From assembly GCA_963676515.1 (NCBI GenBank), contig OY781061.1, positions 62,001 through 126,000 on the forward strand: a DNA stretch of 64,000 nucleotides, written 5' to 3'. A program made the position numbers and the translations under genes. Below the pieces are notes generated by a model. The model did not search any database. It saw nothing but the letters and a program-made list of their open reading frames with translations, and had not been told where the DNA came from. The stretch comes from G963667145 sp963676515 [NCBI: Candidatus Cloacimonadota bacterium] (GTDB taxonomy: Bacteria > Cloacimonadota > Cloacimonadia > G963667145). Position 1 is the stretch's first letter, and each line of letters opens with the position of its first letter. Shown piece by piece: positions 1 through 8,490 of the stretch.

Positions 1-29
1 CTACTCGTTCCAAGACCTTATCATAAATG

Positions 30-956
30 TCATTCACTAGTTTCTATAGCCTCTATTTGTGATTTTATCTCAAGCACTTCTTTTTTGACAGCGGGCGATT
101 CGATTTGCTCCAAATACATTCCTATATCTTGCAAAGCTTTCTCAAAATTTTTCAGCTCCACATTGTTGTTAATCGTAAACTTATATAAATTGCTCATTTT
201 CTTAGAGCTTATAAGGTCATAATAAATATCGTTTGATTGAGCATAAAGATAGTTTTGGTCGTACACTTTCGCCAAAAAAAGCAACAACTCTATCTTGTTT
301 TTACCAGAAGGCATAAACATTATCACTTTACTGGTCCTGGTGGCAACCCTTTGCCACGGCAGATTGGAAATATTTTTAATGTAATGCTTCACAGCCTTTT
401 GAGCAAGGTTTTGCGGAGTTTTGGCGTTTTTTAGTACTAAACCGAAAAGGTAAGCACTACTCGAATATTTACCTAAACGCTGAAAACTCAAAGCTCTAAA
501 ATAATCAAAATAAGGGAAATCTGGAAACTTTTGGTTTAAAATATCACAAGCTTTCCAATAGTTCTCCTGATTTAAAAAATATTTCCCTTTCTCCAAAATC
601 AAATATTTTACAAGATAGTTATCAGGGTTATCTGTGATAAAATCACTCATAAATCCAAGTTTGTTAGTACTGCCAGAAATATAAAAATCGCAAAGAGCCA
701 ACCTAAATTGAGCTTTTTGGTTTTTCTCATCATTAAGATAAATACGATAATATTTTCTTGCAGAGTAGTAATGTCCCAAGTCAAAATAAATCTCCGCTAA
801 AGATAAAAAACTTTTTAAATCTTTTTTGCTCTTTTTTTTCTCCAAAGATTCCCAAAATGGGGTAGACTCCATCTGAAGGTTTTTGGTGAGAGTTTCTATT
901 TCACCAGCAAAGAGACAACCAAAGCTTAATAAAAAAGTAACAAGAAATTTTTTCAA
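30..956 (-). CDS. Exported TPR-like protein, unknown function
   Basis: A 308-residue protein with a clear N-terminal signal peptide (about residues 1-18, hydrophobic core ending in FAG), so it is probably periplasmic or surface-attached. The mature part is helical. It has TPR-like repeats at about residues 47-80 (pattern A-x-F-D-L-G-x-Y-x-A), 120-150 and 150-176, and more divergent helices after that. TPR proteins of this kind act as scaffolds; no catalytic motif is visible. The start ATG overlaps the stop of the upstream TIGR03545-like gene by four bases (ATGA), so the two are almost certainly co-translated and may act together. I do not recognise a specific family. Confidence 0.75.
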   Translation of the reverse strand: MKKFLVTFLLSFGCLFAGEIETLTKNLQMESTPFWESLEKKKSKKDLKSFLSLAEIYFDLGHYYSARKYYRIYLNDEKNQKAQFRLALCDFYISGSTNKLGFMSDFITDNPDNYLVKYLILEKGKYFLNQENYWKACDILNQKFPDFPYFDYFRALSFQRLGKYSSSAYLFGLVLKNAKTPQNLAQKAVKHYIKNISNLPWQRVATRTSKVIMFMPSGKNKIELLLFLAKVYDQNYLYAQSNDIYYDLISSKKMSNLYKFTINNNVELKNFEKALQDIGMYLEQIESPAVKKEVLEIKSQIEAIETSE

Positions 957-2716
957 AATTTGAATCCTTTAAATAAATCTTTTGCTTTATCTTTTAAGTC
1001 ATCATTCTCTTTTAATATTTTCTCCCCTTGCTCCAAAAGATTGCTAGCTAAACTTTTTTTATTCTTCTTTTGCTTATCGCTTATAGGGCTTTCTTTCAAT
1101 AAGATAGACGACATATCTTGATCAAGTGCTTTAAATAGCATATCCAGTTCTTTTTTGTGCTTTCCTTGTCCTATTTTCTTCTGCAACTTTTTTTCTAGCT
1201 CTTTTTTTTCGGAAGAAAATTTGTTGTATAAAGCTTTTTTGACCACCATATCCAAGCTACTTTTTATAGTAGTTTCCACTGTCGAATCATTGCTCTGGAA
1301 ATCAACCTTAACCCACACTGCAGAAGCAGATTTACCTACCAAACCAGCTATCTCTTGCATCTGTTTAGATACATCTTTTTCATACTCGTAAGAGTAGACG
1401 ATATTTTTCAAATATAACTCACTTTTTAGGTTAATGTTATCGCCTTTCGCTAAATAAGATATGTTTCCATCCAATAAACCAGAGACAATTTGGGGGGGAA
1501 GAACATCTTGACTTAACTTCATGTTGACTAGCTTAATTTCCTTTAAATCAACCAGAAAACTCTCTTGCGGCAATTCTTTTGTATAATCTAAAGTTCCTTT
1601 GAATTCTATTGTCTCATCTTTAGCAGTAGTAAGAAAAACATTAATATTGGTCGGTTTATTGGTTAGCTTTTGAGCATTAGAAACATTAGTTATTTTTCCT
1701 TTTATCCAAGTACTGTCTGTCAACATAGAGTTGAACTGCATTTTTTTCAGCCAAAACCGCAATTTTTGCTCGCTCTTAGTCGTTGTAGCATCCATGGACT
1801 TTCTTGAAGTTTTTACCAAACTAACAACCTGCAAAATAAGGTTGTATACGGTAGACCCAAAAAGAACTTCTCCCATTTTATAACCTTGCGTATCAGGAAA
1901 TTTCACCGCCTGCATCACCTTGTTGTAATCTTCTTGCACCCATTCATCAAGCTTATTGGCTGTTTTTAACAACTTATACTGTTTCTCAAAATCACTTCTC
2001 TGGACTTCGCTCTCTTGATATAGTGCATTCCCTTCTTTATAAAGTTTCTCCAACTCCTTAAGCGATTTGGCAGGAGCATCAAAGTCAAGAGAGTTGAATC
2101 TTTTTTGAACACTTTTAGACTTCTGAGTAAAATTTTTGTCAACCAAGAGCTTATTCCAATACTCCTTCATCTTTTTTACGGTTTTTTCTAATGAGTCTAC
2201 CTTACCTGGAGTAATCAGCTGATATGTAGCTAAAACTGAATCCACATTCATCTTTTGGTAAGTCAAAATTGGTACCAAACTCTTTTGCTTTTGCAAAAAG
2301 TCAATTGCGAAGTTTCCAATCTTAGACTCTTCGTCAGTTTTTTCCTTTTTAGGTAGCGATCCCAATGTAGAACGCTCTGTCCCAAATCTCAGCTTATCCA
2401 AAAGCAAATTTGTGCAAACAATTTGTCCTTTAAATAGAGAAGAAAGATCGAAATCTAACTCTACACAGCCCGTCTGAAAAAGATTTTGCAGAGGTTTTTC
2501 TTTATTAGCTATTTGAAATTCTTCCCACATAAGTTTGCCCGAAAAAACCTGTAAATCACAACCTTCCATCTTCGCTTTAGCCTCAAATAAAGACTCAGCA
2601 CTCGACTCAAAAAGAAAGCTAACTATAAAATTACGAGAAAGATATAATCCTCCCACTAAAACAAAAATAAAAAGAATAGAACAAAAAACCATTTTCTTAA
2701 CTTTTTTTATTATCAT
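953..2716 (-). CDS. TIGR03545-like conserved protein, membrane-anchored
   Basis: A 587-residue protein with one N-terminal membrane helix (about residues 10-36) and a large exported domain rich in lysine and predicted helix (about residues 150-300). The segment FESSAESLFEAKAKMEG and the following layout resemble the conserved hypothetical family TIGR03545, known from spirochaetes and some FCB-related bacteria; I recall the family rather than having run a search. Later parts (about 330-480) look beta-rich, as in AsmA-like outer-membrane-biogenesis proteins, which is inference. The gene overlaps the downstream TPR gene by four bases. A GGGG run lies about 11 bases before the ATG. Function is unknown. 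Confidence 0.7.
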   Translation of the reverse strand: MIIKKVKKMVFCSILFIFVLVGGLYLSRNFIVSFLFESSAESLFEAKAKMEGCDLQVFSGKLMWEEFQIANKEKPLQNLFQTGCVELDFDLSSLFKGQIVCTNLLLDKLRFGTERSTLGSLPKKEKTDEESKIGNFAIDFLQKQKSLVPILTYQKMNVDSVLATYQLITPGKVDSLEKTVKKMKEYWNKLLVDKNFTQKSKSVQKRFNSLDFDAPAKSLKELEKLYKEGNALYQESEVQRSDFEKQYKLLKTANKLDEWVQEDYNKVMQAVKFPDTQGYKMGEVLFGSTVYNLILQVVSLVKTSRKSMDATTTKSEQKLRFWLKKMQFNSMLTDSTWIKGKITNVSNAQKLTNKPTNINVFLTTAKDETIEFKGTLDYTKELPQESFLVDLKEIKLVNMKLSQDVLPPQIVSGLLDGNISYLAKGDNINLKSELYLKNIVYSYEYEKDVSKQMQEIAGLVGKSASAVWVKVDFQSNDSTVETTIKSSLDMVVKKALYNKFSSEKKELEKKLQKKIGQGKHKKELDMLFKALDQDMSSILLKESPISDKQKKNKKSLASNLLEQGEKILKENDDLKDKAKDLFKGFKF

Positions 2717-2815
2717 CTTTTAAAATCCCCCAGAACCTCTCTATAATTTACTTTAAGTAAAAACATGTATCTTGTTAATTCGCAAAGCATTAAGAATCTA
2801 AATCAAAGAAAGCAC

Positions 2816-4825
2816 TTAGAAAAATTTACCTTCAATCTCGTTGTCTATTTTTACAATTTTTACCATTTTTCTCATTGCTAACTTTATACCCAATTTTTTG
2901 CTTTTCTTATTTCCTCTATCAGATCTATTGTCTTTATAGGGAACGCTAACAATTATAGGATATTTAACTAATTCCAGCAAAATAGCTTTTCTTTTAATGT
3001 CTATGATAGTTGCTTGAAAATCATCTCCCAAAAGCTTCTGGGCAAACTGCTGATTATAAAGCTTCTTCACTTCTCTTTCTGCATCTGTAGCTACCTGTTC
3101 TCGCTCGTTAGCACTGCTTACAATTTTTTTTAATAAAGATTTTGAATTTAACTGTTTTTTTAGCAAAAGATGAATTCCCAAATCACATATCCGCCTTATG
3201 GGAGAAGTGAAATGTGTATAATGGTCTATTCCTATGCCAAAATGGTGCGTATTTTTTAGACTATACTCAGCTTTTTTCATACTCCGCAAGATTTTCCGCT
3301 CAAAAGCTCTTTTTTTATCGTCAGTATCCATTTTTTTTAACACTCTTTGATAAAACTCAGTAGGGCTCTTGTGAGAAGGAACATCAATACCACTCTGCTC
3401 CAAATCGGTTACCAGTTTTTTCAGATCGTTATCAAAAGGAGGCTCGTGAACTCGATACAAACAACTTCCTGAAGATAAAAATCTAGCAACATATTCGTTA
3501 GCTATTAACATGAAATTTTCGACAAGTTTATGTGAATCTGTCTCTTGCGAACGAACCATATTGATAGGAACACCTTCCTGGTCAAACTCAAAAACTGCCT
3601 CTGGTAAAGAAAAACGAATATATCGCTTTCTCTTTTTGAAATATCCTTTCGATATTCTATCTGCCAAAAGCAAAGCCTTTCTATCATTTTTTGTTATATC
3701 CATCTTGTCATCGCCTGCAAACAGTGAATCGACCTCTTCGTAACTCAAGCGAACATCAGAACAAATCACCGATTTGTAAAGCTCTTGCTCCAAGATGTCA
3801 AAATTTTTACTAAAAACAGTCTTCACAGTCATCGTGTATTTTTCTTCCTGAGGTCTTAAACTGCACAAATTATTGGAAATAACTTTAGGTAGCATTGGGA
3901 TAACTCTTTTAGGGAAATAGTACGAGTTACCTCGCGTCAAAGCCTCTTCAAATAGGGCAGAGCCCGGTAGCACGAAGTGTGAAACATCTGCAATATGAAC
4001 ATAAAGCACATATTCGCCTTTGGGATTTACCTCTACAGAAACGGCGTCGTCAAAATCTTTCGCTCCAGCAGGATCTATCGTAAATGTGTGAAGAGTTCTT
4101 AAATCTTTTCTGTTTTTCAAATCTTCAGAAATATTAAATTTTTCTTTAAGTTTGTTAGCCAGTATATCTACATCTTTACTAAACTCAAAAGGCAACTCAT
4201 ATGAGTGTATTACCGACAAAATTTCCGTTTGGATGTCGCCACTATTTCCTAATATTTTCTCAACCTTTACTCGTGGCAGTTGTTCTAAATCTCCCCAAAA
4301 ACTGACTTTAGCTACCACTTTTTCACCAGAATTTAGTTTTTCAGGATTTACTATTTGAGCATCTCTGTGGAAATGCCCCCCGATACCTGTCAGCATTGCA
4401 GTTTTACCAAATTTTGCTACTGATCCTACCAATACAGAACTTCTTCTTTTTAAAATCCTTGTTATTATGCCAAACTTCCCTTGCTTTCTATGTCCCGTAA
4501 TGCACACCTCTACTAGGTCGTTATGAAATGCACCTAAACTGTTTTCTAGATAAACCATTATATGGTCTTCTTCTGTTTTTACAAAGGCAAACTGGAATCC
4601 TTTCATCAAAGCTAGGGCATCAAACTTACCTGTTTTTAAAGCCTTTACACCTTTATAATATTTATAATTAGAGTGCGAAATTAATCCTTTTTTATCTAAT
4701 CTTTGCAGATAGGAAACCAACTCTTTTCTTTCGTGCTTTCCAACCTTGCTTAACTCGCTTATCTCTTGCAGGTTAAGTCCGTCACCTTCAATAATTACTT
4801 TAAGTATTATTTTTTCATTCAACAT
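2816..4825 (-). CDS. rnr: Ribonuclease R (RNB-family 3'-5' exoribonuclease)
   Basis: RNase R degrades structured RNA from the 3' end in the cytoplasm and takes part in mRNA turnover and rRNA quality control. At 669 residues it is somewhat short for the family. An N-terminal winged-helix region (about 1-60) is followed by cold-shock-like OB folds (about 65-200) and the RNB catalytic domain (about 240-560). The metal-binding signature DPAGAKDFDD lies at residues 251-260 and supplies the catalytic aspartates. The C-terminal S1-like domain (about 610-669) is short and ends in a basic tail. The ATG overlaps the end of yicC by 11 bases, with a GAGATGG ribosome-binding site inside yicC, so the two form an operon. 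Confidence 0.95.
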   Translation of the reverse strand: MLNEKIILKVIIEGDGLNLQEISELSKVGKHERKELVSYLQRLDKKGLISHSNYKYYKGVKALKTGKFDALALMKGFQFAFVKTEEDHIMVYLENSLGAFHNDLVEVCITGHRKQGKFGIITRILKRRSSVLVGSVAKFGKTAMLTGIGGHFHRDAQIVNPEKLNSGEKVVAKVSFWGDLEQLPRVKVEKILGNSGDIQTEILSVIHSYELPFEFSKDVDILANKLKEKFNISEDLKNRKDLRTLHTFTIDPAGAKDFDDAVSVEVNPKGEYVLYVHIADVSHFVLPGSALFEEALTRGNSYYFPKRVIPMLPKVISNNLCSLRPQEEKYTMTVKTVFSKNFDILEQELYKSVICSDVRLSYEEVDSLFAGDDKMDITKNDRKALLLADRISKGYFKKRKRYIRFSLPEAVFEFDQEGVPINMVRSQETDSHKLVENFMLIANEYVARFLSSGSCLYRVHEPPFDNDLKKLVTDLEQSGIDVPSHKSPTEFYQRVLKKMDTDDKKRAFERKILRSMKKAEYSLKNTHHFGIGIDHYTHFTSPIRRICDLGIHLLLKKQLNSKSLLKKIVSSANEREQVATDAEREVKKLYNQQFAQKLLGDDFQATIIDIKRKAILLELVKYPIIVSVPYKDNRSDRGNKKSKKLGIKLAMRKMVKIVKIDNEIEGKFF

Positions 4826-5672
4826 TTAAAACCATCTCTCGACATTTTTCTACCTCTTCTTTTATTGAAAGGATATAGGGGAAAGCTAATTCAGTCGAAA
4901 ATTTAGATCCCATAGTATTGGCCTCTCGCTGCATCTCTTGCACTATAAACCCTAATGATTTACCACAATTATCTTCTTTTATCTTATTTTTAAAAGTCAG
5001 CAAATGATGTTTCAATCGCTCAACCTCTTCTGTTATGTCGGCTCGTTCCATCAGAAATGCAACCTCAGCCATAGCTTTGGAAAGCTCGTTTTGGTCTAGC
5101 TCTCGCTCCAAGACAGTTTCCAAATTGTTTTTCAAAGAAAGATATTTTTTTTCTCTATAAGTAGGGAAGAGTTCCTCAACTTTTGCCAATGCAACCTCTA
5201 TTTTTTGCAAAGAACAGACAAAAAAAGATCCCATACTGGAGCCTTCAGAAGCAGTTGAAGAAACAAAATCTTCTAAAACCTGCTCAAAACACTCTAGAAA
5301 AGGAGTCTCCAAAACATCGATTGAAAAATCATTATTTACTATCTCTTTATTTTGCAAGATATTATCTAGGCAGTAGGGAAGACCAGAAATTTCTTTTGCC
5401 TTCTCATAAATTTGTAAGTACTGCTTCAGCAACTCTTCATTTAACTTTAGAGTAGAACAATCTTCTAAGTCAACACCAATAAAGGCTTTAAACTTCCCAC
5501 GGTTTACTTTAGACTTAACTAATTTGTTTAGTTTTGCTTCCAAATTAATCATAAAAGACGGCAATTTCAAGCTTATTTCTAAATTTCGGGAGTTTACACT
5601 TTTAACAACAATTGAGGCTTTAAACCCACCTATTTCTACCTCTTTATTCGCAAATCCAGTCATACTTTTCAT
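4815..5672 (-). CDS. yicC: YicC/YloC-family endoribonuclease-like protein
   Basis: A member of the YicC/YloC family, recently described as an endoribonuclease acting in RNA turnover. The N-terminus KSMTGFA and the C-terminal block around VQEMQREANTMGSK are family hallmarks. The frame extends four codons upstream to a TTG at 5684, which has a GGGAG about 12 bases before it, but family members begin close to the SMTGF motif. I therefore prefer the ATG at 5672 and regard the TTG as possible. The gene overlaps rnr, a pairing that makes sense for two RNA-decay enzymes. It is first in its transcription unit, after an AT-rich gap containing an inverted repeat. Confidence 0.9.
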   Translation of the reverse strand: MKSMTGFANKEVEIGGFKASIVVKSVNSRNLEISLKLPSFMINLEAKLNKLVKSKVNRGKFKAFIGVDLEDCSTLKLNEELLKQYLQIYEKAKEISGLPYCLDNILQNKEIVNNDFSIDVLETPFLECFEQVLEDFVSSTASEGSSMGSFFVCSLQKIEVALAKVEELFPTYREKKYLSLKNNLETVLERELDQNELSKAMAEVAFLMERADITEEVERLKHHLLTFKNKIKEDNCGKSLGFIVQEMQREANTMGSKFSTELAFPYILSIKEEVEKCREMVLNVE

Positions 5673-5752
5673 ACGCAATACCAATATTTTTATTGTCTCC
5701 CAACTCTTTTAGCAAAGGGAAGATAACTGCTGTTTCTTTAAGTTTACATAAT

Positions 5753-5779
5753 ATATATTATCAGAGATTGATAATATAT
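5753..5779. repeat. AT-rich inverted repeat upstream of yicC
   Basis: A perfect 10-bp inverted repeat, ATATATTATC at 5753-5762 and its complement at 5770-5779, separated by the 7-base loop AGAGATT. It lies about 80 bp upstream of the yicC start, where a promoter or operator would be. With only A/T pairs except one G-C it is a weak terminator and there is no T-run, so a protein-binding site is the better guess. Confidence 0.4.
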
Positions 5780-5818
5780 TATTAAATTTCTGTTTAGATT
5801 AGTTTGCTTTGGATTTAG

Positions 5819-5959
5819 GTCAAGAGTTTTCCTAGAGGTTTTGTAAGAAGTTCAAAAAGCAATAGCTCTTGGAGCACAAGATGTCTTTTTATAGATGAGG
5901 TTGCCATAACAAAAACTTCCAAAGCTGGCAAAATAATAGAAGCTGATCTTAAAATTTAA
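5819..5959 (+). pseudogene. Possible relic of a plus-strand gene (3' end)
   Basis: A plus-strand frame stays open from 5819 to the TAA at 5957-5959 but has no ATG, GTG or TTG start. Its second half reads like ordinary protein: IDEVAITKTSKAGKIIEADL. Just upstream, a different frame (from about 5847) reads EVQKAIALGAQDVF and would run smoothly into it, so a frameshift near 5885-5893 would join two plausible segments. A terminator follows 24 bases later, oriented to end plus-strand transcription although no intact plus-strand gene precedes it. I do not recognise the family. Chance coding-like sequence remains possible. Confidence 0.35.
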
Positions 5960-5982
5960 TTTTATAGCACTGTAATATAAAG

Positions 5983-6015
5983 AAGCCTAAATCTTTTCAT
6001 TTAGGCTTTTTTTGT
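5983..6015. terminator. Hairpin terminator between alr and the yicC side
   Basis: A perfect 10-bp stem, AAGCCTAAAT at 5983-5992 paired with ATTTAGGCTT at 5999-6008, closes a 6-base loop. On the plus strand the stem runs into an uninterrupted T-run. On the minus strand it is followed by a weaker TTCTTTATATT tract 30 bases beyond the alr stop. It probably ends the long minus-strand cell-wall transcription unit and works in both directions. Confidence 0.8.
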
Positions 6016-6039
6016 ATTCAATATTCCCATTCAAAAAAA

Positions 6040-7107
6040 TTAAATATACACCCACTGAGCTCGCCTACCGACGGCACAAAGAATTTCATAACCAGAGCCA
6101 CCATATAGTCCAGCTACTGTTTGCGGATAAAGTGCTGGGTTTTGCCAACCAAGGAGCACCACTTCGTCCCCTTTTTTTGCCGAAAAACCTGTAATGTCCA
6201 CCGCCAACATATCCATAGACACTTTGCCTATAACTGAACACAAGTTGTTGCCAATCAGCACTTTACCTCTGTTCTTTAATAGGTAGTTGTAGCCGTCGGC
6301 ATACCCTACTGGGATTATGCCATAAGTTGTTTTAGCTTTAGCCTTGTAAGTTCTATTGTAGCCAATGGTTTGACCCTGTTCAGCCGACTTTATTAAGACG
6401 ATTTTACTCTTAAAAGACAACGCTGGCTTGAGGTCAATTTTATCAAAAAATCCTATTTGCCCACCAAAACTCATTAGCCCAATTCTTACTAGATTTGTTA
6501 ATTTGGAATCGGTAGAAAAAATGCCACCGCTGTTGGCAATATGAATATATTTGGGCTTGAAAGGAAGTTGATGCAAAATTTCCTCGAACTTTTCTTGCTG
6601 AAATTTTGTGTATTCCATATCTTCTTCTGAAGAAGCAAGATGAGTATAAATTCCTTCAACTTCTATATTGGGCAAGGCACAAATCTCTTGCAACTCAGCA
6701 AGGCTGCCAGCAAATCCGCTTCTCCCCATTCCTGTCTCTACATTTATGTGGACTTTCCCCGAATATTTGCGGGTGAACTCCAAGTCGGAAACAGATGGCG
6801 TCAAATTATGCTTTTTTAGCAAGGGAATTTCAAACTCAAAGCAAGGAGATAAAACCAAGATGGGGACACAATCGATGCCGTTTTGACGCAGCTCTACCCC
6901 TTCTTGGCAATTTGCTACACCCAAAAAAGAAACGCCCATCTTTATCGCTTCTTGTGCGATTTTTATCGCACCGAGTCCATAAGCGTTCGCTTTGACAATC
7001 TGTAATATTTCGGTGTTTTGCGGAATGAACTTGCGAAGTTTAACCAAGTTCTCCCGATAATTTTTGAGACTAACTTCAATCCAACTGCGATATTGCAAAG
7101 GTTTCAT
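6040..7107 (-). CDS. alr: Alanine racemase
   Basis: A PLP-dependent enzyme that makes D-alanine for peptidoglycan. At 355 residues it has the normal length. The PLP lysine is K39 in VKANAYGLGA. The catalytic tyrosine is most likely Y250 in TIGYNRTY, followed by the conserved VGYADGY block, and the SMDM segment near the C-terminus is typical. The ATG is preceded by GGAT at about six bases. It is the last gene of the minus-strand run that includes PBP1A and the mur genes, 24 bases after the PIN-PhoH gene, and a hairpin terminator lies just beyond its stop. Confidence 0.95.
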   Translation of the reverse strand: MKPLQYRSWIEVSLKNYRENLVKLRKFIPQNTEILQIVKANAYGLGAIKIAQEAIKMGVSFLGVANCQEGVELRQNGIDCVPILVLSPCFEFEIPLLKKHNLTPSVSDLEFTRKYSGKVHINVETGMGRSGFAGSLAELQEICALPNIEVEGIYTHLASSEEDMEYTKFQQEKFEEILHQLPFKPKYIHIANSGGIFSTDSKLTNLVRIGLMSFGGQIGFFDKIDLKPALSFKSKIVLIKSAEQGQTIGYNRTYKAKAKTTYGIIPVGYADGYNYLLKNRGKVLIGNNLCSVIGKVSMDMLAVDITGFSAKKGDEVVLLGWQNPALYPQTVAGLYGGSGYEILCAVGRRAQWVYI

Positions 7108-7131
7108 TTTTTATCCAGAGAAAAAATGACG

Positions 7132-8460
7132 CTAAAAATTTCTGGCGGCAATATTAGCCAGCTCAGATCTTTCCCCTTTAATCAAGGTTACATGACCAAC
7201 AGCACTTTCTAGTTTCATCTTTTCCACCGCCACAGAGAGTCCATTGGACTCAGAATCCAGATAAGGGACATCTATCTGGTAAGGATCGCCAGTAAAAACT
7301 ATTTTCGTTTTTTTGCCTGCTCTCGTGATGATAGTTTTTATTTCGTGAGCGGTAAGGTTCTGAGCCTCATCCACAATCAGATATTGATCGGTCAAGCTTC
7401 TACCCCTTATATAAGTCAAAGGCTCCAGCTCCAAAAGTCCGAAATCTAAATAATCGTCTATTCGCTTTTGCTTTTTACCTTTTTGACCTTCCACCACTCC
7501 ATCGGTAATTTTCTCCATATTGTCATAGATAGGCAACATCCAAGGGTTAAACTTTTCCTTTTTTGTACCTGGCAAAAATCCTATATCTTTGCCCATAGGG
7601 AAAATAGGTCTAGAAACCACCATTTTTTTGTAGTTGTTTTTTTGGGCAACCTGATGCATCCCCGCAGCTAAAGCTAAAAAAGTTTTCCCTGTGCCAGCTA
7701 CACCCAATAAAGAAACCAATTTTACATTTGGATCTAAAAGCAAGTCCATAGCCATCATCTGCTCACTATTTCTCGGCACTACTCCAAATATAGACTCCGT
7801 ACCTTTATAAGAGTTTAAAGGATAAAAAAGGTGTTGTTCGCCACTATAGCGTAAAGTCTTTTTCTGTTTACCGTTAGCAATCCTAATAAATTCATTAGGA
7901 AGGTAAGTCTTGTCTTTAGCCGGCTGAAAATAACCAGATTGCAAAACTTTTTTAAACTCTTCCCCACTTACATCCACATCGCTCACGCCTGTATATATAT
8001 CTTCAAACTTGATTTGGTCGTTTTTAAAATTCTGAGCATCCAAGCCTAGTGCATCTGCTTTTATGCGAACATTAACATCTTTGGAAACTAAAATCACATC
8101 ATCCTGAGGATACTTTTCTTGAAAATAAAGAGCTGTACTAATGATAAGGTTGTCATTTTTCTTTTCGAGAAGTAAATCTTCCAACTTTTTCTTTATTTTA
8201 CTAGAAAGTCCCACAAAAAGTTTTCCTCCAGAGCGAATAGAGACACCTTCCCGAAAATCAGTTTCCGATTCTTCTCTGAGCTTATCCATAATTCGCCCAA
8301 ATTCCCGTGCATTTCTATTCTTTTCGTCCAAACCTTTTTTAAATTTATCTATTTCTTCTAACACCGTAATTGGGATAACTACAGTAGAATCCTCGAAAGC
8401 AAAAATAGCGTTAGGGTTGTGAATAATAACATTAGTATCTAATACAAATATCTTTCCCAT
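7132..8460 (-). CDS. PIN-domain/PhoH-like ATPase (YlaK/PhoH2 type)
   Basis: A two-domain cytoplasmic protein: an N-terminal PIN nuclease domain (about residues 1-140, first acidic motif VLDTNV, second around VLEEIDKFK) fused to a PhoH-type P-loop ATPase (about 215-443). The Walker A motif GVAGTGKT is at about residue 254 and Walker B is LIVDEAQN. Proteins with this layout, such as mycobacterial PhoH2, unwind and cleave RNA in an ATP-dependent way. Two ATGs are adjacent; GGAGG lies only one base before the first (8463) and four before the second (8460), so the second is preferred. It sits between PBP1A and alr. Confidence 0.92.
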   Translation of the reverse strand: MGKIFVLDTNVIIHNPNAIFAFEDSTVVIPITVLEEIDKFKKGLDEKNRNAREFGRIMDKLREESETDFREGVSIRSGGKLFVGLSSKIKKKLEDLLLEKKNDNLIISTALYFQEKYPQDDVILVSKDVNVRIKADALGLDAQNFKNDQIKFEDIYTGVSDVDVSGEEFKKVLQSGYFQPAKDKTYLPNEFIRIANGKQKKTLRYSGEQHLFYPLNSYKGTESIFGVVPRNSEQMMAMDLLLDPNVKLVSLLGVAGTGKTFLALAAGMHQVAQKNNYKKMVVSRPIFPMGKDIGFLPGTKKEKFNPWMLPIYDNMEKITDGVVEGQKGKKQKRIDDYLDFGLLELEPLTYIRGRSLTDQYLIVDEAQNLTAHEIKTIITRAGKKTKIVFTGDPYQIDVPYLDSESNGLSVAVEKMKLESAVGHVTLIKGERSELANIAARNF

Positions 8461-8490
8461 CATTCCTCCTCTTTTATTAAAAACAGTAAA

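Larger units (their letters stand above)
5685..6039. other. 355-bp intergenic gap between yicC and alr
   Basis: This is the largest gap in the window. It holds an AT-rich inverted repeat (5753-5779), an open but start-less 46-codon plus-strand frame that looks like a decayed gene (5819-5959), and a bidirectional hairpin terminator (5983-6015). The promoter for yicC-rnr must lie in its left part, but I could not choose a convincing -35/-10 pair. Confidence 0.7.
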
